In this document: piece after piece, positions 18,195 to 26,299 of the stretch
Numbering within the stretch: the first letter of the stretch is position 1
How the letters are laid out: the number at the start of each line of letters is the position of its first letter
DNA from: Paenibacillus sp. FSL H8-0548
GTDB taxonomy: Bacteria; Bacillota; Bacilli; Paenibacillales; Paenibacillaceae
Direction: 5' to 3'
Length of the DNA: 64,000 bases
NCBI RefSeq assembly: GCF_038630985.1
Contig: NZ_CP152049.1
Span: 6,277,501-6,341,500, forward strand
The notes under the pieces: generated by a model
Database searches by the model: none
Seen by the model: only the letters and a program-made list of their open reading frames with translations
What the model was told of the DNA's origin: nothing
Made by a program: the position numbers and the translations under genes

Positions 18195-18223
18195 GAAGGC
18201 AGCCGTTGTTAGCGGCTGCCTTC
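18195..18223 (-). terminator. Terminator of the type III PKS operon
   Basis: GAAGGCAGCCG pairs perfectly with CGGCTGCCTTC around a 7-nt loop, directly after the MMPL stop codon on the minus strand, followed by TTTA. It closes the four-gene operon. Confidence 0.75.
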
Positions 18224-18225
18224 TC

Positions 18226-20394
18226 CTATTCTGTATGAATTAGCCGCTTCAGCCACCTCGGCGCCCACCAGTTCCATTTGCCAAACAGGCTCATTAACGA
18301 GGGGACCAGCACCATTCTGATAATCGTTGCGTCGATAAATATAGCCGCCGCTATGCCGATGCCCAGCTGCTTCACCCCTGCTACCTCTGCAAATGCGAAC
18401 GGCGCAGTTACTGCAATCATAATGGCAGCGGCCGACGTAATGATTTTGCTGGCAGCTGCTAGTCCCCCAGCAACTGCTTGCTCGTTGCTGCCGGTTCTGC
18501 GATACTCCTCATAAATTCGCGATACGAGAAAAACGCTATAATCCATGCTGATGCCAAATACGAGGCCAAAAATAAAGACCGGAATCATGATCGCAATGCT
18601 GCTTGGCTCCATCCCAAGCCTTCCTTCTACAAAAATCCAAGTTAAAATACCATACGAAGCACTTATACAAAGCAGATTCAGCAGAATCGTTTTTACCGCA
18701 ATCAGAATAGAGCGAAAAGCGGCAACGAGCACAATGAAATTAGAGATGACTAGAAACAGCAGCACGTAGCCGATACTCCCAAAAACCTGATCGAATACCT
18801 CCTGCTGATATTTAGCCTCCCCGCCAAGCGAGATGGAGATCGGCGACCCATCTCCTTTTTTCTCCCATGCTCTAAGCCAGTCCATAGTCGTGCTGGATGA
18901 AGGAGCACCTGCCAGCGTCACCTGAAGCAGCATGCGATTGTCCTTTAACAGCGGCTGCAGCACAGACTCATATTTTTTCATTTGAAGGGGTCTTTTCGCT
19001 ATTCTCAGCATTTGTTCGGGTGATAAATGGAGCGCAGAAAACACAGAGTCGACGCGGACAACGGCTGGATCATGCTCCAGCCGCTTGGCTATATTCAAAG
19101 CCTCTGTCCAATCCGACAGCCTTTGGAAATTTGTATTGCCCTCCACAATAACCCAAACCTTGGATGTGGAGGGCGGTTCAAACGAAGCCGCATAAGTGTC
19201 TGCCGCTATACGGGAAGCGTAGCTTTGCGGCAGCGATGTCTCATCTGGCATGGCAATCCTCATGCTGGCTAGGGGCAGCAAGCATAAGATTAGTAAGCTC
19301 CCCCCGATTAAACCAAGACTAATCGGCCGACGCATGACAACACGAGCTAGTCTCTCCCATACCGAGGCTCTGTGGATGATTCTAGGGGAGCCTCTCTTCT
19401 CATATAACGCCGGCAAGCAGATTGCAAGGAGTGCAGGCAGCAGCGTATAGGTCAGCACTAGAGTAACCACAACTACGGTCATCGCTCCAAGCGCAATGGA
19501 GGAAAACATTGGCAGCGGAATCCAAACGATGCTTAGCAAGCCCAAAAATACAGTGGCTGCAGATACAAAAACAGCTCTGCCAGCTGTCTTCATCGTGACA
19601 CCTAGTGCCTCCACTGGCAGTAGGCCCTTGCTTAGCTCCTCGCGGAATCGGCTGACCAGCACAAGAGCGAAATCAATGCTTAGTGCCAGCCCTACCATCG
19701 GAATGACGTTCAAAATAAAATTGGAGAGCGAAAGCCTTGTCCCTATTCCGTACATGAGGCCCATCGCAATCGTAACACCCATAACACCGATTGCAATGGG
19801 AAGCAGCGCAGCGATCAGCTTGCGGAATAAGACCCATAAAAGAAGAAAAGCAAAGGGGATGCCGATCAGCTCTGCAAGGGCCAAATCATGATAGCTCGCT
19901 TCGTTCACATCCGCTTGGACAACTGAATCTCCCGTTACCTTGATCGAAATGCCGTTATACGAGGGCAATCGTTCTGCCAGCTTCTCAAGCACAGCAGCCA
20001 TCTGATATGGAGGATAGCGGAACGATAAGAGCGCATAGGCATAATTGCCGCTTTGCATCCCCTGCCGCTCCAGCGGGGAAATGACCGAGTTCAAACCGTC
20101 CATATCGTTTATTCGAAGCAATGTCTGCTCGATAAACCAAGAAAATCGCCGCTCGGCAACCTCGTCTGTTTTCTCAAACAGCAGCATCACGGGCTTGTCA
20201 GCGATATTAAAATCGGAAGCGAGCAGTTGCTGCACCTTCGCGTATTGGCCATGCTGTGGATATAAGCCATGGTCCTGTAGGACGGAATCCAGCTTGAGCG
20301 CATAAGAGCCTGCAAGGAGGAAAGCAATCAGACATAAGGTGAGTATCAGCCGCGGATACCGAAAGGACAGACGTGCCACCCTTTGCAATCCCAT
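18226..20394 (-). CDS. MMPL/RND-family lipid transporter
   Basis: A 722-residue membrane transporter with the RND pattern: TM1 at about 15-30, an extracytoplasmic domain, TM2-6 (about 170-330), then the same layout repeated with a second domain and TM8-12 to the end. Proton-relay-like stretches are GLALSIDFALVLVSRFREEL and FGISMDYSVFLVSRIYEEYR, which carry the conserved Asp-Tyr/Phe motif of MMPL proteins. Mycobacterial and actinobacterial members export lipids. As the last gene of a type III PKS operon, it probably exports the phenolic lipid product. GGAGGAG precedes the ATG. Confidence 0.9.
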   Translation of the reverse strand: MGLQRVARLSFRYPRLILTLCLIAFLLAGSYALKLDSVLQDHGLYPQHGQYAKVQQLLASDFNIADKPVMLLFEKTDEVAERRFSWFIEQTLLRINDMDGLNSVISPLERQGMQSGNYAYALLSFRYPPYQMAAVLEKLAERLPSYNGISIKVTGDSVVQADVNEASYHDLALAELIGIPFAFLLLWVLFRKLIAALLPIAIGVMGVTIAMGLMYGIGTRLSLSNFILNVIPMVGLALSIDFALVLVSRFREELSKGLLPVEALGVTMKTAGRAVFVSAATVFLGLLSIVWIPLPMFSSIALGAMTVVVVTLVLTYTLLPALLAICLPALYEKRGSPRIIHRASVWERLARVVMRRPISLGLIGGSLLILCLLPLASMRIAMPDETSLPQSYASRIAADTYAASFEPPSTSKVWVIVEGNTNFQRLSDWTEALNIAKRLEHDPAVVRVDSVFSALHLSPEQMLRIAKRPLQMKKYESVLQPLLKDNRMLLQVTLAGAPSSSTTMDWLRAWEKKGDGSPISISLGGEAKYQQEVFDQVFGSIGYVLLFLVISNFIVLVAAFRSILIAVKTILLNLLCISASYGILTWIFVEGRLGMEPSSIAIMIPVFIFGLVFGISMDYSVFLVSRIYEEYRRTGSNEQAVAGGLAAASKIITSAAAIMIAVTAPFAFAEVAGVKQLGIGIAAAIFIDATIIRMVLVPSLMSLFGKWNWWAPRWLKRLIHTE

Positions 20395-20428
20395 ATCTAT
20401 GCTCCTCCTCGCAAAAAATTACGTCCGC

Positions 20429-21568
20429 TTATAGCTGGAAAGGTTTAAGTCTTGTCGCCTGCCAAAGCCCTTGTACTATACCTGGGGCAAGCCTTGCCCC
20501 ATGCGGCAGCCAATCAGTCACTGCTGTCATGCCAAACAGCCATTGCAGAAAAGCGCCCCAGCGCAGCGGGCCTTTGAATTCACGATTAATCGACCGCGTA
20601 TAAGCGAGCTCCCACTCAGCCATAGATAACTGCCCACGCAAATAACGATCAGCGAGCGGAACACATAAGGCTGCCGAGCGCAGCGCCATTGACATGCCGT
20701 CCCCACAAAGCGGAGGTATCATTCCAGACGTATCGCCAAGAAGAGGCAGTTGCTGATCCCAGGGGAACAGCTTTCGATTTAAATAGACAGGAGCAACAGC
20801 CGCCTGAGAGCCCAGTACAGGCTCAGCATGCTTAAGCTTCTCAAATAACCTTTTGTTTCGCTGAGCAGCACCGCCCAGTATAGTAAGAATCGTCTTTCCT
20901 GTATTAGCTACTGCCCCTCGCTCCAGCAGCGCAGAAGCATTAACGAGCCCGTCTTCAACAGGACATAAACCTAAATAGCCGCCGCGAAAAAAATAAAGCT
21001 CCACAACCGGCTCCATCGCAATGCCTCGAAAATGTGATTTCACTCCTATGTAGGAAGGCTTTCTAGCGGGCTGACCCAGGTAGCCTGCCAGCTCCGTACG
21101 CTGGCTCGCCCCCCACGCCGCGATAACAGCTCTTGCTTCAAGCGAGCCGACCTCGCGGCCTTGTTTGGTCTGAATGAGAAAGCCGCGATCTGTCGCACGG
21201 ACAGACGTTACCGTCCGGCCTGTTTGGAGCGCTGCACCCGCCTGCGCAGCGGCCTGATGAAGAGCAGCATCAAGCGAATAGCGGCTGATCCCCCATGCCT
21301 TGCCTGGCAGAGCCATATCTACCTCAGCCCCATTTTCAAAAATTAACCTGACCCGCTCAAGCTCGCTATGCCCAAGCTCTGCTATAGAATCGCCTAGGCC
21401 CAGTGCTTGCAGCGTGCTCTGTGCTTCCGGCGACAGGAACTCCCCGCATACTTTATGTCTTGGAAAAGACTGTCGATCCAGAAGCAGCGTTTCCCAGCCC
21501 TTGTCTGCAAGTGCTTTGGCTGCGCTGCTGCCAGCCAGACCAGCGCCCAGTACGGCCACATCAACCAT
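20429..21568 (-). CDS. FAD-dependent oxidoreductase (geranylgeranyl-reductase/monooxygenase type)
   Basis: About 379 residues. The N-terminus is a Rossmann FAD-binding site, VDVAVLGAGLAGSSAAKALA, followed by LLLDRQSFPRHKVCGEFLSP, a signature of the geranylgeranyl reductase/aromatic hydroxylase group, and GDTSGMIPPLCGDGMSMALR, the second FAD-contact motif. It likely hydroxylates or reduces the polyketide made by the adjacent synthase, comparable in role to the flavoprotein of phenolic-lipid pathways. The frame extends upstream, but AAGGTGG lies before the ATG at 21568, 11 bp after the methyltransferase stop. Confidence 0.87.
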   Translation of the reverse strand: MVDVAVLGAGLAGSSAAKALADKGWETLLLDRQSFPRHKVCGEFLSPEAQSTLQALGLGDSIAELGHSELERVRLIFENGAEVDMALPGKAWGISRYSLDAALHQAAAQAGAALQTGRTVTSVRATDRGFLIQTKQGREVGSLEARAVIAAWGASQRTELAGYLGQPARKPSYIGVKSHFRGIAMEPVVELYFFRGGYLGLCPVEDGLVNASALLERGAVANTGKTILTILGGAAQRNKRLFEKLKHAEPVLGSQAAVAPVYLNRKLFPWDQQLPLLGDTSGMIPPLCGDGMSMALRSAALCVPLADRYLRGQLSMAEWELAYTRSINREFKGPLRWGAFLQWLFGMTAVTDWLPHGARLAPGIVQGLWQATRLKPFQL

Positions 21569-21578
21569 AGCATCCACC

Positions 21579-22322
21579 TTACTCAGCTCCCTGCTCCAGA
21601 CTATTGTTCTCCTTATCAATGACAACGGCATAGCGGAATAAAGGCCGCCACTTGCAGCGCATCGCCTTCAGTCCAAGCCTTTCACCAAGACGCTCCCAAT
21701 CCTCCGCACGAAAGCCCTTCGCTACCGAGAGCGGTCCGTCATTCAATATATACCGATTCGTAGAGATGATCCGGGTCACCAGCCACACAGCCGACCAAGC
21801 CATCCAGTGCCGATGAATATCATTAATAACAATGCCTAGTCTCGCTGTCCTCAGCATGCTTGCAACCGCATCCGGCAGCTCCTCATCAGAAAAATGATGC
21901 AAAAATTGCGTTCCTGTCACAATATCAGCGCATCCTTCCGACAGCGCAAACAAATTCCCCTGCTTAATTTGTATTCTTGGCTCCTGCTGGAAAACGAGCC
22001 TAGCTTCCTCGCAAGCTTCCTTCGTAACGTCAACGAGCATAACGGTAAGAGAAATTCCCTGCTTGTCCGCCCAATCCAGCAGCTTCCGATTCACTTCGCC
22101 GGAGCCTGCCCCAATGTCCAAGATCGATAAGCTTGTTGGCTTATTCGCATGCTCCCAAAGGCGCTTAACCCCATACAGCGTCGGGCCAGGCAGCGCAAAA
22201 ATTCGGTTCAAAATGCGGAGCTGCCGCAGCGCTTCACGGAGCTCGTCGCCTCCAACCGAGAAATCATCCATCAATTCGGCAGCCTCTGCCCGGTAGCGCA
22301 AACGATTAGGCATACGTCTCAT
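21579..22322 (-). CDS. Class I SAM-dependent methyltransferase (polyketide tailoring)
   Basis: About 247 residues. The SAM-binding core is visible as SILDIGAGSGEVNRKLL (motif I), VMLVDVTKEACEEA (motif II) and ADIVTGTQFLHHFSDEELP (motif IV). It probably methylates a hydroxyl of the resorcinol or pyrone product of the adjacent type III PKS. Its start overlaps the PKS 3' end: GAGGAG inside the PKS frame lies 10 nt before the ATG at 22322, and a second ATG at 22313 is also possible. The overlap indicates translational coupling. Confidence 0.88.
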   Translation of the reverse strand: MRRMPNRLRYRAEAAELMDDFSVGGDELREALRQLRILNRIFALPGPTLYGVKRLWEHANKPTSLSILDIGAGSGEVNRKLLDWADKQGISLTVMLVDVTKEACEEARLVFQQEPRIQIKQGNLFALSEGCADIVTGTQFLHHFSDEELPDAVASMLRTARLGIVINDIHRHWMAWSAVWLVTRIISTNRYILNDGPLSVAKGFRAEDWERLGERLGLKAMRCKWRPLFRYAVVIDKENNSLEQGAE

Positions 22323-23469
22323 CGACCAGCTGCTCCTCAGCAATCAGCGCCGGCACATAAGCAATCTTAATCATTTCTGCTGTCAGGCCAGGGCCAAATG
22401 CGAGTGCAATGCCGCTGACCGTATCCGACTTAGTCTCCTGTAGATGGCTTCTCATCGCGCTCAGTACAAATAGGATCGTTGCAGAGGAGACATTGCCATA
22501 GTCACGCAGCACCCCGAGACTATGTGCTGCTTGCTCGTCAGATAGTTTGAATTTGCTCTGCAGGATGTCGATAATTCCTTTCCCGCCAGGATGAATCGCC
22601 CATAGGTCCAGCCTTTCATCACCGCATAGCCGCTCTACCTCTGCCGGAATAAATTCTCCGATCAGCTTCGGAATATGCGGGGAGAGGTAGAGATCAAAGC
22701 CATGATTGCCTACCTCCCACACCATCTCCTCGGCGCAATCAGGCAGCAGAACAGAATGCTCTTGTCCCAGCTGGAATATCGGCTTATGGTGGGGCTTGCT
22801 CGCACCAATGACGCAGGCCGATGCTCCATCACCGAAGAACGAGGCTGCAAATAGCGATTCCTTATCTCCCGATGGTTGAATATGGAGTGTGCAAAGCTCA
22901 ACGCATACGACTAATACATGTGCTTCCTTGTTGACAGCTACGATTTGCCGGCCTAATCCTATCGCTTTCAAGCCGGCAGCACAGCCGAGAAAGTTAAGTG
23001 GAATACGAGTAACCGTAGGAGCAAGTCCTAGTTGCTGTATAAGAGCCGCATCCATGCCAGGCAGAAATTGCCCCGTGCAGCTCACTGTGATGAGATGTGT
23101 AACTGCCGCAGGCTCTACATCACCATCGGTTAGTGCTAATCTTGCGGCCTGTAATGCTAGCGGTATCGACTCTCGCTTATATATGGCCATGCGCTCCGCA
23201 GTAGTTGGAGCAGTCTCCGCTGAGTCGCTTGGCAAGTAGCGGCATTCATCAGCTTCCATAAGCAGATTAGGCTCGCAGGTATAGCGGCTTTCCACTCCGC
23301 ATTGCTTAAAGATTCTTCTCCCCCAGCGTGCTGCATCCGGCTTGCCGCTAAGTGCTTGGACGAGCCTCCGCGCCGTATCTGCTTGATCCAGCTTATGCGG
23401 CGGCACAGCTGTGCCAATTCCTACGATTGCAATACTCGAATTGGTTTGTATCATCGCGTTAAATCCCAT
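22306..23469 (-). CDS. Type III polyketide synthase (chalcone-synthase family)
   Basis: A 387-residue ketosynthase of the chalcone/stilbene synthase superfamily, which extends an acyl-CoA starter with malonyl-CoA and cyclises the chain to a resorcinol or pyrone. The catalytic triad is present: Cys131 in ITVSCTGQFLPGMD, His293 in AIHPGGKGIID and Asn326 in YGNVSSATIL. FGDGASACVIG is the family's GxGA loop. Bacterial members resembling PKS11, SrsA or BpsA favour long-chain fatty starters. An in-frame ATG at 23454 (residue 6) may be the real start, as the first ATG abuts the GAGAGG site. First gene of the operon. Confidence 0.93.
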   Translation of the reverse strand: MGFNAMIQTNSSIAIVGIGTAVPPHKLDQADTARRLVQALSGKPDAARWGRRIFKQCGVESRYTCEPNLLMEADECRYLPSDSAETAPTTAERMAIYKRESIPLALQAARLALTDGDVEPAAVTHLITVSCTGQFLPGMDAALIQQLGLAPTVTRIPLNFLGCAAGLKAIGLGRQIVAVNKEAHVLVVCVELCTLHIQPSGDKESLFAASFFGDGASACVIGASKPHHKPIFQLGQEHSVLLPDCAEEMVWEVGNHGFDLYLSPHIPKLIGEFIPAEVERLCGDERLDLWAIHPGGKGIIDILQSKFKLSDEQAAHSLGVLRDYGNVSSATILFVLSAMRSHLQETKSDTVSGIALAFGPGLTAEMIKIAYVPALIAEEQLVDETYA

Positions 23470-23498
23470 CCTCTCTGAATATACATAAACGAATTGCT

Positions 23499-23542
23499 CC
23501 GTTCTTGAACGGCCAATGAACGTTTCTCATTCCGATGAACGG
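23499..23542 (-). promoter_or_regulatory. TGAACGG repeats upstream of the PKS operon
   Basis: TGAACGG or TGAACGT occurs at 23506, 23517 and 23536, and CCGTTC at 23499 forms a palindrome with the first copy (CCGTTC-TT-GAACGG). They lie 30-75 bp before the PKS start, inside the expected promoter region. They look like a clustered regulator site. Confidence 0.5.
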
Positions 23543-23711
23543 ACAAGTTTTCCGCTTTAAAAAAGTGTATTCGACGCTTCTTCCCGATATGTACATCATT
23601 ACTACAGTTTTTTCCATCTATTTGTAATCAACTTGAAATCTAATTTTCATCTTGCTTTAATGAAAGCCGCATATAATAAAAACAACCCCCTTTTGTAATA
23701 TATATAGTGAA

Positions 23712-23745
23712 GACCCACAGCACCGAATGCTGTGGGTCTCTTTTT
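23712..23745. terminator. Strong hairpin between phosphoesterase and PKS operon
   Basis: GACCCACAGCA pairs with TGCTGTGGGTC (11 bp, 5-nt loop) and is followed by TCTTTTT on the plus strand. It lies 32 bp beyond the phosphoesterase stop codon and insulates the PKS operon from read-through; A-rich sequence on the right supports minus-strand use less clearly. Confidence 0.7.
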
Positions 23746-23769
23746 GTGTTCTATAGGCTATTCTTTATA

Positions 23770-24630
23770 TTATTGTTCTGTACGAGTCAGCTCTACAAGC
23801 ACAACCTCCGGACGATTAAACAGACGCTGTGGTATGACACTATTGCCGAGGCCTCGGCTGACAATTAGTGTTGAATTATCCTCTACATATTTTCCGCCGT
23901 CATACTTTGGCAGGAAGCCTTGTCCTGGAGCGAACAAGCCGCCGACGAATGGAACTCGAAACTGTCCACCGTGAGCATGACCTGAGAAAGTGATATCGAT
24001 TTTATTTTGGACGTATACGGAAAAAAGCTCGGGGCGATGGGATAACAGGATCGTATACGCATCCTCGGAGGGATCAACCTCTTGTAGAGCAGTAGCCATA
24101 TGCTCGTTCAGCTTAGCAACATCACCATCCGCCTCGTAGTTAAAGGTTGGATCGTCTATGCCAGCAATTCGTATTTCTCCCTCGCCCAGCTTAACCAGCT
24201 CACTTTCGTTACGCATAACATGGACGCCAAGCTCCCTAAGCCCTTTCGCTAATGAGGGAAATCTGGAGCCCCATTCATGATTGCCTGTCACGTAATAAAC
24301 AGGTGCCAGCTCGGTCATTCGACGCATCAGCGCAAGACTAGTTTCCGCATTGTACTTTCTGCTGTCTACAAGGTCGCCTGTCATGACGATAAGATCGGGT
24401 TTAAGCTGTTTCACCTTGCGGGTAATGGTATTCTGATCCTTGCCGAAGGACTTGCTGTGCAAATCCGTTAGATGAACGATTCGGTAGGAATCGAAGCCCT
24501 CAGGCAGCTTAGCGGAACTCAGCTCGTATTTTGTAATGCCAATCGCGTTATTCTCATAGTAGAGAAAGGCGATTATAGCGATAACAGCCAACGGAATGAT
24601 AACTAACCAACGTTTTTTTGTCATTCGCAT
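23770..24630 (-). CDS. Membrane-anchored metallophosphoesterase (YkuE-like)
   Basis: A 286-residue calcineurin-like phosphoesterase with an N-terminal membrane anchor (residues about 8-25). The five metal-binding motifs are all present: HLTDLHS, MTGDLVDS, TGNHEWGS, LLSHRPE and GHAHGGQF. This set matches YkuE/LpxG-like proteins that hydrolyse phospholipid or UDP-sugar substrates outside or at the membrane; the substrate is not clear. The ATG has AAGGAG 9 nt upstream. It lies 40 bp downstream of the DUF4173 gene on the same strand. Confidence 0.9.
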   Translation of the reverse strand: MRMTKKRWLVIIPLAVIAIIAFLYYENNAIGITKYELSSAKLPEGFDSYRIVHLTDLHSKSFGKDQNTITRKVKQLKPDLIVMTGDLVDSRKYNAETSLALMRRMTELAPVYYVTGNHEWGSRFPSLAKGLRELGVHVMRNESELVKLGEGEIRIAGIDDPTFNYEADGDVAKLNEHMATALQEVDPSEDAYTILLSHRPELFSVYVQNKIDITFSGHAHGGQFRVPFVGGLFAPGQGFLPKYDGGKYVEDNSTLIVSRGLGNSVIPQRLFNRPEVVLVELTRTEQ

Positions 24631-24670
24631 CTCATTATCTCCTTACTTTTCATTCCATGTTTCCATTATT

Positions 24671-26173
24671 TTATTTCACCCTCTGCTTCGACAAATTCCA
24701 CGACTGCCACTTGCTATGCTGCTGAGCCTCCTGCTGAAGCTTATGAATGACGTCGTTTAGCCCATTCAGCTCCGGGTGCTTATCCCTCAGCCTCATCAGC
24801 TCCGGCGCCGCATCCGTCGATAATGTTTTGAGGTACGAAATATCGATGTTTCCGGTTCGCTCATAGCGCTCGCTGTTTTTGGCAGCAATTCGTGCATCCA
24901 GATTCGCATAATTCATAATAACGAAAGCGATAATGGACACGCAAATGTAGGCTTTGCCCATAGAGAACTGCTCCTTCCAAATACGGAGCATGGCAATAAC
25001 GAGCAGCACGCCGAGGTACAGCATACAGCCGTGCACCAATAATCTCGTCTGGGAGAAGCCATACGCCTCCTCGTATAACGACAACCGGCTGTATGCCGAT
25101 ACGAGCATGACGATTGTACAGCCAATTAATACCGTTAGCGACAGCTTGCGAACCCAATCAGCCGCCGCACTTGTACGTCGAATCAGATGCAGGCCGCACA
25201 TAAGCAGAACCACGTTGATCAGCGCGACCATAACCAATTCCGAGAAGCCTTTGCGCGCATATTCAGCGTACGCCGCACCCTCTGGCAGCAAGCCATTTGC
25301 CGCTCCAAATAAATAGGAGAACTGAATGACTACAAACAGCACGTAAACAAGATTAATCGTGATGAGCAGTGTGCCTGCTGTAATGGGATCAAACTGTATT
25401 CGCATGCTGGAGTTCAAAGCAGCTGCCTGAGGATCGGCGGCTAAGCCGCTCGACTTATCCATCGTTTTATTGAACAGCAGGCCCCATATATAGCAAAAAG
25501 CATAAAATGCAAAAAACACCGCTACAACGATCCGCCAAATCCCATCTCCATAAGAAAAATCGCCAAACAAATGAGGAATTTCTGCCAGCCACGATAAAAA
25601 GATATCGTCAGCCGATGCCAGCAAAGAAAGCACGACGATGAGAATCGGCACCGAGATTACAAGGCCCAGCGCTATTTTGCCAAGCTTGCTTCTTGTTTCG
25701 CTTCCGCTCTCTTTCCCTCTCCAGCGGTCATTTACCAGTGTGAAGGGTACCGCAATGAACGCGAAGGGCTTCACAAGCGCCAAAAAGAAAAGCTCTATAT
25801 AAAAGATGCCGCGATACCAGGGCTTCGTGCTGCTCCTGGTCATCAGCACCGTTTGTGCAGTAATTAGTCCAAATAATGCAAACAGGTTTAACTGCCTAAA
25901 TAAACTATTAGCGTAGAGCACATACGTTAAGGCGAGCAGAAAAATAGGAATGAGCAGCAGCCAGCCTGCGCTCGCTTGACCCTGCCATTTCTCAAAGCCA
26001 CCCATTCTTCCTTTGATGGAATAGAAGAACAGTCCGTAAAATCCCAGAATAAACACCATAACCGAAATGCCGGCAGGCGCACCGACAAACAAATATTGAC
26101 TCATTAGACCAAACAAGAGGGCAAGGACAAGCATTTTCTCGTACCTTTTTTGCCATGGTGCCAGATCTCCCAT
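24671..26173 (-). CDS. DUF4173-type polytopic membrane protein
   Basis: A 500-residue protein with about 12 predicted transmembrane helices, a hydrophobic N-terminus (about 15-60), a cytoplasmic loop near residues 175-190 rich in Arg/Lys/Glu, and a charged soluble tail after about residue 430. The overall layout and the YIELFFLALVKPFAF region match the DUF4173/DUF4153 membrane family, of unknown function. It is divergent from an SgrR-like regulator gene across 126 bp; that gap contains the palindrome AGTTA-TAACT at 26254-26263, a possible shared operator. Confidence 0.7.
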   Translation of the reverse strand: MGDLAPWQKRYEKMLVLALLFGLMSQYLFVGAPAGISVMVFILGFYGLFFYSIKGRMGGFEKWQGQASAGWLLLIPIFLLALTYVLYANSLFRQLNLFALFGLITAQTVLMTRSSTKPWYRGIFYIELFFLALVKPFAFIAVPFTLVNDRWRGKESGSETRSKLGKIALGLVISVPILIVVLSLLASADDIFLSWLAEIPHLFGDFSYGDGIWRIVVAVFFAFYAFCYIWGLLFNKTMDKSSGLAADPQAAALNSSMRIQFDPITAGTLLITINLVYVLFVVIQFSYLFGAANGLLPEGAAYAEYARKGFSELVMVALINVVLLMCGLHLIRRTSAAADWVRKLSLTVLIGCTIVMLVSAYSRLSLYEEAYGFSQTRLLVHGCMLYLGVLLVIAMLRIWKEQFSMGKAYICVSIIAFVIMNYANLDARIAAKNSERYERTGNIDISYLKTLSTDAAPELMRLRDKHPELNGLNDVIHKLQQEAQQHSKWQSWNLSKQRVK

Positions 26174-26299
26174 TCTAGTTCACTCCATCTTCATACTCAA
26201 TTTGTTAATTTCCTCCTTTTATTGTAACCTATAAAACAAGAACAAAAAGTGTAAGTTATAACTGGTAAATTTCATATTTTAGGGCAGGAGACTTTTTGC

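Noticed and set aside
23712..23745. Attenuator of the PKS operon
   Set aside because: It lies upstream of the PKS promoter region, on the phosphoesterase side.
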